Positions 1 through 7,350 of a DNA stretch of 48,694 nt are shown in pieces. Both the position numbers and the translations under genes were made by a program. Source of the DNA: a virus; the IMG/VR virus record IMGVR_UViG_3300044712_000766, positions 1 through 48,694 of that record; one strand, written 5' to 3'. The notes under the pieces are model-generated. The model searched no databases. It had not been told where the DNA came from and was given only the letters and a program-made list of their open reading frames with translations. Position 1 is the first letter of the stretch, and each line of letters opens with the position of its first letter.

Positions 1-127
1 TGGAGCAGGTTCAGGTTCTGACTGGTGAGCAGTGGGCCTGCTGGCATTGGAACCGAGCGACTGAATTTCCCTGGCTCCACACCCCCCGCTGGCAGCCCCG
101 GCAGCCCTCGCTGCAGGAGCAGGCGCT
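1..127. repeat. Terminal direct repeat, left copy (circular contig overlap)
   Basis: Bases 1-127 are identical to 48568-48694. The length of exactly 127 is a common assembler k-mer, so this most likely marks a circularly closed assembly rather than a physical terminal repeat. An open reading frame continues unbroken across the join, which supports a circular or circularly permuted genome. Confidence 0.95.
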
Positions 128-236
128 GAAGGTGCTGGACGGGTGGATAGGCAAGCCGCCCGCAGTGACTCTCGGAGAGGCGGAGATTGGCCTAATCCGC
201 CGCGCCCTGGAGCAGGCAGGGGAGGGGCAGGCATGA
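1..236 (+). CDS. Hypothetical protein, C-terminal part of the gene spanning the contig join
   Basis: Codons are in phase from base 3 and end at TGA 234-236. The start lies at 48375, so the complete protein has about 142 residues when the circle is closed. This part is rich in Trp and Gln at first and ends in an acidic helix-prone tail. The stop overlaps the next start in an ATGA (233-236), so the two genes are probably translationally coupled. I do not recognise a family. Confidence 0.8.
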   Translation, partial: EQVQVLTGEQWACWHWNRATEFPWLHTPRWQPRQPSLQEQALKVLDGWIGKPPAVTLGEAEIGLIRRALEQAGEGQA

Positions 237-694
237 CCACCCCCGACTTCCGCGCCGAACTGCAGGCGCTCTATGACGACGTGACAGCAGAAAGGTGGGA
301 CGCCATGGCCCACCGCGCCGCCATTGAACGTGCTCAGGCCGCGCTGGCGGCCCAGCCCCAGGCGCCGAGTGATGAGAAGATCAGCGAAATGTGCGATTGG
401 CTGCTGATGCTTCGTGATGGGCCGCCTGGGTTGGCCAGCCGCTACAACGAACGCCTGACCAGAATCGCAGAAATGCTGACCTTCGTAGCCACCCCCGCGC
501 CGGTCCCGGTGGGTGAGCGGCTACCTGACCGTTCCGACTGCGACGCACAGGGCCGTGTCTGGTGGCTCATTCAGAACGCCAGCAAGCCCATCCCCACATG
601 GGCGCTCGGCAACTATCGCATCAACAAGTCCGAGTGGGCACACACCCACTGGCTCCCCTACTGGGCGCTGCCTTTGCCGGGGGATCAGTCGTGA
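233..694 (+). CDS. DUF551-like phage protein
   Basis: A 153-residue protein whose last 60 residues follow the DUF551 pattern seen in many phage accessory proteins: a GERLPD motif, then a strand-rich stretch, then THWLPYWALPLP at the C-terminus. The N-terminal half is helical and probably unrelated. The start at 233 overlaps the upstream stop (ATGA) and is preferred to an in-frame start at 143, which would lie inside the upstream gene. The N-termini of this protein and the upstream one both contain TPDF, perhaps from duplication. The function of DUF551 proteins is unknown. Confidence 0.75.
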   Translation: MTTPDFRAELQALYDDVTAERWDAMAHRAAIERAQAALAAQPQAPSDEKISEMCDWLLMLRDGPPGLASRYNERLTRIAEMLTFVATPAPVPVGERLPDRSDCDAQGRVWWLIQNASKPIPTWALGNYRINKSEWAHTHWLPYWALPLPGDQS

Positions 695-789
695 CTGACC
701 TCCTCTATGCCACCGCATGGCTGGCCCTGATGGTGCTTCTCGGCGTGTCCGCCATCCTGCTCATCACCTTCATTGGCCTCTACCTATGA
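691..789 (+). CDS. 32-residue single-pass membrane peptide
   Basis: A GTG start at 691 overlaps the upstream stop (GTGA), and the stop overlaps the next ATG (786-789). The product is almost entirely one hydrophobic helix (residues 5-32, Ala/Leu/Ile/Val-rich). Coupling on both sides and the coherent membrane helix argue that it is real despite its length. No family is assigned. Confidence 0.55.
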   Translation: MTDLLYATAWLALMVLLGVSAILLITFIGLYL

Positions 790-980
790 CCCGCACCCTT
801 TGGGCCGTCATGGACTTCACGCCATGGGACCGGCTGATCACTAATGGCCAGCCCACCGCCTCGCCTGCGCCCGGGTGCTGCGCCCTCATACCGGTATTCG
901 AGACCGAGCAGCAGGCTAGGGAATGGGCAGGAGCTGACGCTGCCGTGGAGCCTCTGCTCCTTTCGGAGGCAGACCCGTGA
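786..980 (+). CDS. Small hypothetical protein
   Basis: A 64-residue protein with its start in an ATGA overlap with the upstream stop. It has an aromatic N-terminus (MTRTLWAVMDFTPWD), a Pro/Ala linker and an acidic C-terminus. The stop overlaps the next start (TGATG at 978-982). It belongs to a chain of small overlapping early genes. Function unknown. Confidence 0.65.
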   Translation: MTRTLWAVMDFTPWDRLITNGQPTASPAPGCCALIPVFETEQQAREWAGADAAVEPLLLSEADP

Positions 981-1141
981 TGGATGCCGACTACCGCGAC
1001 TACCTCATCACCGTCCGCGTCTCTGAAGACCGCACCCGTGACTTCCTCGAGCGTGCTCACTCCGCATGGGCCGCCCGTGCCCAGCACCTGCAGCGCTACC
1101 CCGGCGCCCGCGTCATTGCCGTTCGCCTGAAACAACGATGA
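980..1141 (+). CDS. Small hypothetical protein
   Basis: A 53-residue protein starting MDADYRDYLITVRV, with its ATG overlapping the previous stop and its stop overlapping the next ATG (1138-1141, ATGA). The sequence looks like a small alpha/beta fold: a strand (YLITVRV), a long helix, then a strand (RVIAVRL). No family is recognised. Confidence 0.65.
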   Translation: MDADYRDYLITVRVSEDRTRDFLERAHSAWAARAQHLQRYPGARVIAVRLKQR

Positions 1142-1389
1142 AGAAAAGCTCTGCTGATTACGTCCGTTCCATAGGTGTACAGGTTGGCGACACTATCCAA
1201 GGGCTTGAGCAATGGCCAAATGGATGGACCGTGACTCGCCTAACGCTTCTCTGGCTAGGGGAAGAAATCGCCGTCTGGCGTTCTGTTAGCCGTGGTAGCT
1301 GGAGCAGGAACTGGACTAAGCCTAAAGAAACGGCCAACTGGGATCTTGGCTGCCGTGATTGGCAAATCTTGCCGCCGGGGGGCGAATGA
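1138..1389 (+). CDS. Small hypothetical protein, DUF-like phage accessory
   Basis: An 83-residue Trp-rich protein (MKKSSADYVRSIGV at the start) with several WxxG-type turns in a beta-rich pattern. GC content is visibly lower than in neighbours between 1140 and 1350, which hints at recent acquisition. Coupled on both sides by ATGA overlaps. No function is assigned. Confidence 0.7.
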   Translation: MKKSSADYVRSIGVQVGDTIQGLEQWPNGWTVTRLTLLWLGEEIAVWRSVSRGSWSRNWTKPKETANWDLGCRDWQILPPGGE

Positions 1390-1898
1390 TGATCCGCGCC
1401 CGCTGGCACGACGGCGCCTTTTCCCCCGATGGCACTGCCTCCCGTGCTGCCTGCCAGGCCCTCACTCAGAACGAGCGAGTGGTGCTCGAGATCAATCGCA
1501 CTCGTTCCGGCCGCTCACACCGTCACGCCTTCCACGAGCTGGACGCTGCCTGGGCCAGCCTTCCTGAGGCGCTGCAGTCGGCACCATGGGCGGCCAACCC
1601 CGAGACCTTCCGCAAGCACCTGCTCATCGTCTGCGGCTACAGCCACTCTCGCGTCATCACCACCGCCTCCCCAATCGAGGCCCGGCACATTGCGTCTATT
1701 GTAACTCAGTTAGCCACAGAAGCGCATGGGTACAGTATCTGCGATGTTAGGGGCGGCACAATCACATTGTGGGTGCCAATCTCAATGTCGTACCGCAGTA
1801 TGGATAAAGAAACTTTCCAAACGGTCAAGAACGCCCTCCTAGATGCTGCTGCCAACTTGCTTGGCGTAACAGCAGAAAGCCTGTCGGAGACTGCCTAA
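1386..1898 (+). CDS. DUF1367-like phage protein
   Basis: A 170-residue protein. The middle has the pattern of phage DUF1367 proteins: a VVLEINRTRSGRSHRHAF stretch, then a conserved FRKHLLIVCGYS segment, then SMSYRSMDKETFQTVKNALLD near the C-terminus. The family is common in early regions near recombination genes; its biochemical role is not established. The ATG at 1386 overlaps the upstream stop. Codon use is less GC-rich after 1690. Confidence 0.65.
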   Translation: MMIRARWHDGAFSPDGTASRAACQALTQNERVVLEINRTRSGRSHRHAFHELDAAWASLPEALQSAPWAANPETFRKHLLIVCGYSHSRVITTASPIEARHIASIVTQLATEAHGYSICDVRGGTITLWVPISMSYRSMDKETFQTVKNALLDAAANLLGVTAESLSETA

Positions 1899-1914
1899 TC
1901 AAGCCAATGGCTTG

Positions 1915-1920
1915 TATAAT
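1915..1920 (+). promoter_or_regulatory. Perfect TATAAT -10-like hexamer upstream of the HNH gene
   Basis: TATAAT lies 58 bases before the ATG at 1979, in a short gap between genes. No good -35 hexamer stands 16-18 bases upstream, so it may be activator-dependent or fortuitous. It fits a separate transcription unit for the HNH gene. Confidence 0.35.
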
Positions 1921-1978
1921 TGGGGTGCTCCAGCGGCTTGCAGGCCCTGGAGCGGACCAACTCACTGGAGATGAGCTG

Positions 1979-2608
1979 ATGGGCAAGATCATAGACCGCA
2001 CAGGCCAGCGGTTCGGCCGTCTGCTGGTTACGGAGATGGCAGGGGACTACATCAGCCCTAAAGGCAAGCGCGAGATCCGGTGGCAGTGCAGATGTGACTG
2101 TGGCAACATTCTGGAAGTCAGAGGCTCATCTCTAAGCACGGGTAACACCAAAAGCTGTGGATGCCTGAACACTTTACGAAGTGCGGCCAGAGCCACAACG
2201 CATGGCATGAGGAGATCTCCCGAGTACAGCAACTGGGCACAAATGAAAAGTCGTTGCCTTTGCCCCTCGGCAACTCACTATGCCAACTACGGCGGCCGAG
2301 GGATCACGGTTGCCCCTGAGTGGTTGGACTTTGAAGCGTTCTTCCGTGATATGGGGCCAAGGCCCAGCCCTAGCCACTCGATTGACAGGATTGACGTCAA
2401 CGGTAACTACTGCCCAGAGAACTGCAGATGGGCGACGCCGGCTGAGCAAAGCCGTAACACTCGTCGAAATGTGTGGGTCGCATACAACGGGCAGCGCTTG
2501 CCGCTTGCAGACGCTGCAGCCTTGGCCGGCATTAGCCGTCAGGTCGCCTACTCACGGCGCCATAGGGGCTGGACGGAGGACCGCCTGCTAGAGCCAGTGA
2601 CCGGCTGA
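1979..2608 (+). CDS. Phage HNH-type/zinc-finger protein (possible homing endonuclease)
   Basis: A 209-residue protein. An N-terminal zinc finger follows a G-RFGRL motif (CRCDCGN ... SCGC, Cys pairs near residues 45-70). Next come the H-GM-R-SPEYSNW block, YGGRGITV, and SIDRID-NGNYCPENCRWAT, the signature of the widespread phage HNH/AP2-like family. A helix-turn-helix-like tail (LADAAALAGISRQVAYSRRHRGW) probably binds DNA. Members are often stand-alone homing-type nucleases. An in-frame start at 1907 is possible, but 1979 is preferred because it precedes the conserved core and has GGAGATGAG upstream. Confidence 0.8.
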   Translation: MGKIIDRTGQRFGRLLVTEMAGDYISPKGKREIRWQCRCDCGNILEVRGSSLSTGNTKSCGCLNTLRSAARATTHGMRRSPEYSNWAQMKSRCLCPSATHYANYGGRGITVAPEWLDFEAFFRDMGPRPSPSHSIDRIDVNGNYCPENCRWATPAEQSRNTRRNVWVAYNGQRLPLADAAALAGISRQVAYSRRHRGWTEDRLLEPVTG

Positions 2609-2630
2609 CCTAAGGCCGTCCGACGACTGA

Positions 2631-2834
2631 TCAGGCCAGCGGGTCATCCCACGGCGCCACAGCTCCAGCCCTCGGCAGCGTGCTCCTCATCGCCCACAGC
2701 GACGCTGACCGTTGCACCATCCACGCCTGCAGCAACTGCTTCGCCAGCTTCCGCAGCACCTCAAGATCGTTGGTCGCATCGATTGCTCGCGACATCCGCT
2801 CCTGCTCAAACTGCTGCGCCGTGGTCAGCTCCAT
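2631..2834 (-). CDS. 67-residue conserved-looking helical protein, possibly picocyanobacterial
   Basis: It starts MELTTAQQFEQERMSRAID and continues with LRKLAKQLLQAWMVQ, a charged two-helix protein. The ATG overlaps the endolysin stop (TGATG), so the two are co-translated. From memory the pattern resembles short proteins beginning (M)ELT..Q.F..E in picocyanobacteria and their phages. The phycobilisome-degradation protein NblA has a loosely similar size and opening, but the match is too weak to claim. It is the last gene of the lysis cassette. Confidence 0.75.
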   Translation of the reverse strand: MELTTAQQFEQERMSRAIDATNDLEVLRKLAKQLLQAWMVQRSASLWAMRSTLPRAGAVAPWDDPLA

Positions 2835-4009
2835 CAGATCGGCCTCACAGGCGGGCAACTGCCCAGCTTCCAATCCACGAACAGTAGGCGCGGACCGTGT
2901 TTCCGCAGTAGCTCAACGCACCGTTTGACATCCGCAACACTCCGCAGCACCACGCACCCCGCACTACCCGGCGCCACACCGTGGTTCTCGTCGTAGTGGA
3001 TCCCGATAGCGCTTCGCTCCGTCTTCCCCGGCGCCTGGTAGTTCAAACCCACCCACACCGGCCCCAGCCCCGGCCCCCAGCTCCCGCTGTAGTTATCCCG
3101 TCCGTTGGCCCACTCAATGTCCTCCACGCCCCAGCGGCCCTCCGGCAGCGGCTCCATGCTCTGCGCCCTGCTGTCCCGCCCCCTGCGGAAGCTCTGCCGC
3201 CCCGGCGCCCCGCTCACCACCAGCAGGTTCGCCATCGGGATGCTGTTCACCACAAACTCCAGCTTCAGCAGCTCAAGGCCTCGTGCATCAACCTGCCCCG
3301 TCCGCATCAGCGTCATGTGATTGGGCAACCTCACCGGCTGCTGGGCAGGAACCTGCAACTGAGGCAGCCCCTTCCCTGTCCAGAGATCCCCTTCCGCCTT
3401 CCGCCGCCGCCTCAGCCCTGCCTCCACGCTCGTCCCAGGGTTCACATACAGCAGCAGCGCTTCTGGCACCCTCTCGAACTGGGCATCCTGCACCCTAGCC
3501 GTGATCGTCGAAAACCCCTGGCCGCCATACCAGTTCGGGCCCACGTTGTACGTGAAGCTCAGTAACGCTGCCTGCTGGTTCGCCCGCATCGCCCCCCAGG
3601 TCGGCACCATCTTGGCAAGGTGCTTCTCATCACGCCGCACCCGCACCGCCAGCAGCTCATCCGCCTGCGCCTGCGTCACCGTGTCCCCGGGCTTCACACG
3701 CTGCCCATTGAGATAGGCGGTCGAGCCCCAGCCGATCGTCCACGGCTCACCGCCCGTCCCAGGATCCGGATACGCCTGCAGCTTGCACCCCTCAAACTCC
3801 CTGATCAGCGGTAGCGCCAGCGCCACGGCATCCGGTGCCACAACCGGCGCCGCAGGACTCCCCGCCGCACGCCACAGCTCGGTGAACTGCTGCCGCTGGG
3901 CATCCGTCAGCCCTTGATCCAGCGCGGTCAGTGCCGCAAGCTGATGCGGGGTGATCCTCCCCGTCCGCGCCACATGCTCCGCTGCAGCCCTTACAGACGC
4001 GAAAGTCAT
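2834..4009 (-). CDS. Endolysin: GH24 lysozyme fused to a YkuD-like L,D-transpeptidase domain
   Basis: A 391-residue protein in three parts. Residues 1-55 are a short helical module. Residues 62-225 are a T4-type lysozyme (GH24) with the E-D-T pattern at E73, D82 and T91, and the conserved N-Q-AALLSFTYNVG helix. Residues 230-385 look like a YkuD-type L,D-transpeptidase or related fold: a conserved His in IGIHYDEN (near 338) and the SAGC nucleophile motif (349-352). The start overlaps the upstream gene stop (4006-4009, ATGA). It would cut or remodel peptidoglycan at lysis. Whether the second domain is catalytic is an inference. Confidence 0.85.
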   Translation of the reverse strand: MTFASVRAAAEHVARTGRITPHQLAALTALDQGLTDAQRQQFTELWRAAGSPAAPVVAPDAVALALPLIREFEGCKLQAYPDPGTGGEPWTIGWGSTAYLNGQRVKPGDTVTQAQADELLAVRVRRDEKHLAKMVPTWGAMRANQQAALLSFTYNVGPNWYGGQGFSTITARVQDAQFERVPEALLLYVNPGTSVEAGLRRRRKAEGDLWTGKGLPQLQVPAQQPVRLPNHMTLMRTGQVDARGLELLKLEFVVNSIPMANLLVVSGAPGRQSFRRGRDSRAQSMEPLPEGRWGVEDIEWANGRDNYSGSWGPGLGPVWVGLNYQAPGKTERSAIGIHYDENHGVAPGSAGCVVLRSVADVKRCVELLRKHGPRLLFVDWKLGSCPPVRPI

Positions 4010-4221
4010 CGGTCGTCATCGTTCAGAACGTTTGTCGCCAGTGCCAGCGCATTAGTCGCCAGCCCGGCCCATGCACCTGCCGCCATGTCCCTCGCCTCCC
4101 GGCACGCCTCGCCGCCGTCGTTGCCCATGCAGCTCAGCCAGTCCGCTGAATACACCCCCGCCCCTATCGCAAAGCCCGCCAGGCACGTCAGGAGGGCACC
4201 AGTGATCAGTCGGTAGCGCAT
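4006..4221 (-). CDS. Small membrane protein of the lysis cassette (holin or spanin candidate)
   Basis: A 71-residue protein beginning MRYRLITGALLTCLAGFAIG, with one clear N-terminal hydrophobic helix, two cysteines that follow, and an acidic C-terminus (NDDDR). It is immediately upstream of and coupled to the endolysin gene. The late-gene element GGCAAGCTAGG lies 18 bases before the start, which supports this ATG over earlier in-frame ones. A role in lysis is inferred from position and topology only. Confidence 0.65.
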   Translation of the reverse strand: MRYRLITGALLTCLAGFAIGAGVYSADWLSCMGNDGGEACREARDMAAGAWAGLATNALALATNVLNDDDR

Positions 4222-4239
4222 CGCATGATCGGCGGTCCC

Positions 4240-4250
4240 CCTAGCTTGCC
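4240..4250 (-). promoter_or_regulatory. Late-gene upstream element (GGCAAGCTAGG)
   Basis: Minus-strand copy of the repeated element, 18 bases before the ATG at 4221. Confidence 0.5.
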
Positions 4251-4303
4251 CATCCGCAACATGGGCTAACATACGGCCATAACGCTGCCGTGATAACGTC
4301 GGG

Positions 4304-4636
4304 ATGGCCTGCCGCGATGTCATCGACTCCCGCGTGGACGAAGTCATGGCAGCTCTTGCCATTGGCAAAAACCGCAATACCACCGCGCTCGTCAGAAAGC
4401 TGTCGGACAAGTGGGGGGTCTCCACTCGCCAGGTTGAGCGCTATTTGAGAGTGGCCCGCGCTCGCCTGCGCCGCTCTTGGGATGAGCAAGGCCCCGATAT
4501 GGCCGCTCTTGTCTTTGAGGCATACACAGACCTCTATCGGCACTCCATGGAAAACACCAAGGAGCCGCACCAGATCCAGAACGCCCGCGCCATCCTTGAC
4601 CGTATGACGGCACTTGCTGGCCTCACGGGCACCTGA
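4304..4636 (+). CDS. terS: Terminase small subunit
   Basis: A 110-residue protein directly upstream of the large subunit and overlapping it by one base (TGATG). The N-terminal half carries a helix-turn-helix-like segment (TALVRKLSDKWGVSTRQVERYL, within residues 27-48) followed by basic ARARLRRSW, as in small terminases that recognise the packaging site. The C-terminal helix (QIQNARAILDRMTAL) fits an oligomerisation segment. The assignment rests on size, the helix-turn-helix and gene order. Confidence 0.8.
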   Translation: MACRDVIDSRVDEVMAALAIGKNRNTTALVRKLSDKWGVSTRQVERYLRVARARLRRSWDEQGPDMAALVFEAYTDLYRHSMENTKEPHQIQNARAILDRMTALAGLTGT

Positions 4637-5997
4637 TGGGGATCCTCAGCAAGCGGGAGGGTTCCATCCTTGTTCGCCCGGGTGATTCTGGCGGCCCCAC
4701 CTACCAGGGCACCCGCGAGGAGCTGCTGGCCAAGATGCGTGACCGTCTCCACGGCGGGCAGAAAGACCTCTTTGACGACGACGATTCCGACGAGATCGGC
4801 GTAGTCGCAGGCTACGGCTCGGGCAAGACCACGGCCGACTGCTACAAGGCCATTAAGCTGTGCCTCCTGAACCCTGGCTGCGTCGGTGGCGTGCTGGAGC
4901 CCACCAACAGCATGGTGGATGAAATCTGGCTGCCCAAGTTCGAGGAGGTCATGGAGAGCCTCGGCATCCCCTACGACTTCTACCGGGGCCGCAACACCCC
5001 TCAGCACACCCTCCACCTGCCCGGTGGCGTGACTTCGGTGGTGGTGGCCCGGTCCTTTGAGAACTACCGCCGCATCGTCGGCATGGACTGGGCATGGGCC
5101 ATCGGGGATGAGGTGGACACCGTGAAGACCGCCGAAGCGTTCAAGGCATACAAGAAGATCCTGGGCCGGATCAGGGCCGGGCAGGTGCGGCAGAAGATCA
5201 TGACCAGCACGCCGGAGGGCTTTGGCTTTCATTACCAGATGTTCGGTAGCGATGAGGCGGCTGCTGTCCCTGGGCGCCGGCTGATCAGGATGCGGTCGGA
5301 CGACAACCCGCACCTGCCGGCGGACTACTTCGAGCAGATGGAGCGGAACTACACCGCCGAGGAGCTGCGGGCATACCGGGATGGCGTCTACCAGAACCTG
5401 CTGACCGGCAGCGTCTGGTATAAGTTCGATCGCGCCAAGCACGTCAGGCCGGTGGAGTTTGACCCCACCGATGGCGAGACGCTGATCCTTGGCTGCGACT
5501 TCAACATCGGCAACACCAACGGCATCGTCATGGTCAAGCGGGGGCCGGTCATGCTGACCATTGACGAGATCCGCACGCACGACACCGAGCAGTTGTGCCA
5601 GGAGGTGCGCCGCCGCTACCCCCATGCCACCATCCACGGCTACCCGGATGCCTCAGGGGCTAACAGGAGCACCAACAGCACCCGCAGCGACACGAACATC
5701 CTCGCGGAGTACGGGATTGGCAACTACAGCCCCAAGGCGAACCCCCCTGTAAGGGATCGTGTGGCGGTGGGCAATAGCAGGCTTGAGAACGGCAAGGGCG
5801 AGGTCAACATCGTGATCGACCCACGCTGTAAGGGGCTGATCCAGGACCTGGAGCGCCAGTGCTACGACGAGAAGGGCGAGCCGGACAAGACGAACGGGAA
5901 CGATCACCGGCCCGAGGCATGGAGCTACCCGCTGCATCGGATCTTCTCGGCGGGCAAGCCGCTGGCGGGGCCGGTGCGCTCGGTTAGGGTGTACTGA
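4636..5997 (+). CDS. terL: Terminase large subunit
   Basis: A 453-residue packaging motor. Walker A AGYGSGKT is at residues 58-65, Walker B WAIGDEVD at about 154-161, and a coupling motif TSTPEG at about 190. The C-terminal RNaseH-like nuclease has acidic residues in GCDFNIG (D288), GYPDASG (D338) and a third D/H cluster near 424. It would dock on the portal and pump DNA while cutting concatemers. The last eight residues, PVRSVRVY, recur at the end of the next gene. Confidence 0.95.
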   Translation: MGILSKREGSILVRPGDSGGPTYQGTREELLAKMRDRLHGGQKDLFDDDDSDEIGVVAGYGSGKTTADCYKAIKLCLLNPGCVGGVLEPTNSMVDEIWLPKFEEVMESLGIPYDFYRGRNTPQHTLHLPGGVTSVVVARSFENYRRIVGMDWAWAIGDEVDTVKTAEAFKAYKKILGRIRAGQVRQKIMTSTPEGFGFHYQMFGSDEAAAVPGRRLIRMRSDDNPHLPADYFEQMERNYTAEELRAYRDGVYQNLLTGSVWYKFDRAKHVRPVEFDPTDGETLILGCDFNIGNTNGIVMVKRGPVMLTIDEIRTHDTEQLCQEVRRRYPHATIHGYPDASGANRSTNSTRSDTNILAEYGIGNYSPKANPPVRDRVAVGNSRLENGKGEVNIVIDPRCKGLIQDLERQCYDEKGEPDKTNGNDHRPEAWSYPLHRIFSAGKPLAGPVRSVRVY

Positions 5998-6016
5998 GCA
6001 CCGTCACCCCTCAGCC

Positions 6017-6253
6017 ATGGGTTACGACGTCTGGGATCCGAAGCAGCGCAACGCGGCCACCGTGCGGCAGTTGCAAGACCTCATTGATCTAATCAACTCA
6101 GGTCGTTGGCAGGTGCTGGAAGCGGAAGGTGAGACCAGCGTTCATGACCTAGAGCCAACCAGCGTGCTCGGTGCCAACAAGCGCTTGACTGTGAGCGTCA
6201 GGGTGGAGATGGCGCCAAAAGCTGAGCCGGTGCGCTCGGTCCGCGTCTACTAG
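6017..6253 (+). CDS. Small hypothetical protein sharing the TerL C-terminal tail
   Basis: A 78-residue protein (MGYDVWDPKQRN at the start) with a helical centre and ending PVRSVRVY, the same eight residues that end TerL. The 3' ends and the following leaders are also alike in DNA (5969-6021 against 6227-6287), including the run GCACCGTCACCCCTC before CC-ATGGG. This looks like a gene inserted or duplicated by recombination at a gene boundary. Function unknown. Confidence 0.75.
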   Translation: MGYDVWDPKQRNAATVRQLQDLIDLINSGRWQVLEAEGETSVHDLEPTSVLGANKRLTVSVRVEMAPKAEPVRSVRVY

Positions 6254-6281
6254 GATGGTCGGGCACCGTCACCCCTCGGCC

Positions 6282-6545
6282 ATGGGCATGTTTGACTCGG
6301 TTAACTTCTCCACCCCATGCCCAAGCTGCGGCGCCATTGTTGATGGCTTTCAGTCAAAGGACGGCCCGTGTGAGCTACTGACCCTTGAGCCTGAGCAGGT
6401 CTCAACCTTCTACAGCCATTGCAGGAGCTGTGGTCGTGAGGTGGAGTTCTCGCGGTTGATTGTGTGGGATGTGGAGCCGCGTGCGGTGCCGCTGGATCGT
6501 GCGGCTGTGGAGGCTCTGGGGTTCAGGCTGTCCGCTGTGCGTTAG
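6282..6545 (+). CDS. Small zinc-ribbon protein
   Basis: An 87-residue protein starting MGMFDSVNF with two CxxC pairs (CPSC near residue 12 and CRSC near residue 48), a zinc ribbon. The ATG at 6282 is chosen because its leader matches the one before 6017, although an earlier in-frame start exists at 6255. MFDSV-F-CP-C openings recur in phage zinc-ribbon proteins of unknown role. Confidence 0.7.
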   Translation: MGMFDSVNFSTPCPSCGAIVDGFQSKDGPCELLTLEPEQVSTFYSHCRSCGREVEFSRLIVWDVEPRAVPLDRAAVEALGFRLSAVR

Positions 6546-6610
6546 CGGCCTCCGATGCCGTTGCCAACCTGCAGCGGTGGTAGCCTGCTGCTGTGCTCCG
6601 CACCTGGCCC

Positions 6611-7003
6611 ATGGCCCAGTTCTTCGTCGGTGTGGAGGCAGCCCTTGCTGAGCTGCTGGAGCGCACCGACCGCATCGAAACCATCCTGGAGGATTCCGTG
6701 GCTTCATTTGAAATGGCCGTCGAGGCCCTGATCGACTACACCCGCAGCCTGAAGGAGGAGAACGCCCTCCTGAAGGCCGACGATGAGGCCGATGCTGCTG
6801 CCCTGGCGGCTGCTGAGGCGAAGGTGGCTGAGGCTGAGGCCGGCTTTGCTGCTGCCAAGGCCGAGCTTGCTGCCGATGGCGCCGAGGAGGACCGGCTCTT
6901 TGGGCTGATTCAGGAGGTGCTGCCCACCCCGCCTGTGGAGGAGGAGGAGCCTGTGGTTGGTGACCCCATCCCCGAGCCCCCGGCTGAGCCTGCTGCCGAG
7001 TGA
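6611..7003 (+). CDS. Coiled-coil protein with acidic Pro-rich tail
   Basis: A 130-residue protein. Residues 15-100 form a long Ala/Glu/Leu-rich coiled coil, followed by a tail rich in Pro and Glu (PPVEEEEPV and PEPPAEPAAE). The composition would fit a scaffold-like or spacer protein, but a second scaffold candidate exists at 10392. It overlaps the next gene by one base (TGATG). Function not assigned. Confidence 0.7.
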   Translation: MAQFFVGVEAALAELLERTDRIETILEDSVASFEMAVEALIDYTRSLKEENALLKADDEADAAALAAAEAKVAEAEAGFAAAKAELAADGAEEDRLFGLIQEVLPTPPVEEEEPVVGDPIPEPPAEPAAE

Positions 7004-7185
7004 TGGGGCGCCATTTCGTCAAGGTTGAGTCTTGGGGCGGATGGTTCGGCAACCTCTTCTGGTTGAACAGCGACACCATCCCCAACCACTACGTCCGTAC
7101 AGGCGACGTGGCAGTGTTCTGGGGTGGCTTCGAGTTTGGCCATGTGCCCTTCCCGAAGTACGAGATCCTGGCCGCTGCCGAGTGA
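7003..7185 (+). CDS. Small beta-rich protein
   Basis: A 60-residue protein starting MGRHFVKVESWGGW, with many aromatic residues and Gly-Trp turns. It is the last gene before a strong intrinsic terminator, so it closes the terminase transcription unit. No family is recognised. Confidence 0.65.
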   Translation: MGRHFVKVESWGGWFGNLFWLNSDTIPNHYVRTGDVAVFWGGFEFGHVPFPKYEILAAAE

Positions 7186-7231
7186 GGCGGATCCGCATCC
7201 GCTAGGGTGGGTGCGGAGGATGTTCCCCCAG

Positions 7232-7259
7232 GCCCCGTGTCCGCGCATGGGGCTTTTTT
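7232..7259 (+). terminator. Rho-independent terminator
   Basis: GCCCCGTG pairs with CATGGGGC (7232-7239 with 7246-7253, one G-T pair) around a six-base loop, followed by TTTTTT at 7254-7259. It ends the terminase-region transcript and separates it from the head module. Confidence 0.85.
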
Positions 7260-7322
7260 GTGCCATTACGCCCGTTTTACGAACACGTCTGAAAGCTGCG
7301 GATCTGTGTCCGAAAACGGCCC

Positions 7323-7332
7323 GGCAACCTAG
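7323..7332 (+). promoter_or_regulatory. Late-gene upstream element (GGCAACCTAG)
   Basis: Copy of the repeated element, 18 bases before the ATG at 7351. Confidence 0.5.
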
Positions 7333-7350
7333 ACCACTGAGCTAGTGCCC

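Noticed and set aside
1-127. True terminal direct repeats of a linear virion (as in T7)
   Set aside because: The length equals a standard assembler k-mer and a gene reads through the repeat, so circular assembly overlap is the simpler reading.
2631-2834. NblA (phycobilisome degradation) assignment
   Set aside because: Only size and a loose opening pattern agree; the core NblA residues are not visible, so the gene is left unnamed.
4534-5637. A 367-codon open frame antisense to the terminase gene
   Set aside because: It is a shadow of the GC-rich third-position bias of terL; TerL has clear Walker and nuclease motifs, and the antisense product is His/Leu/Val-biased without domains.
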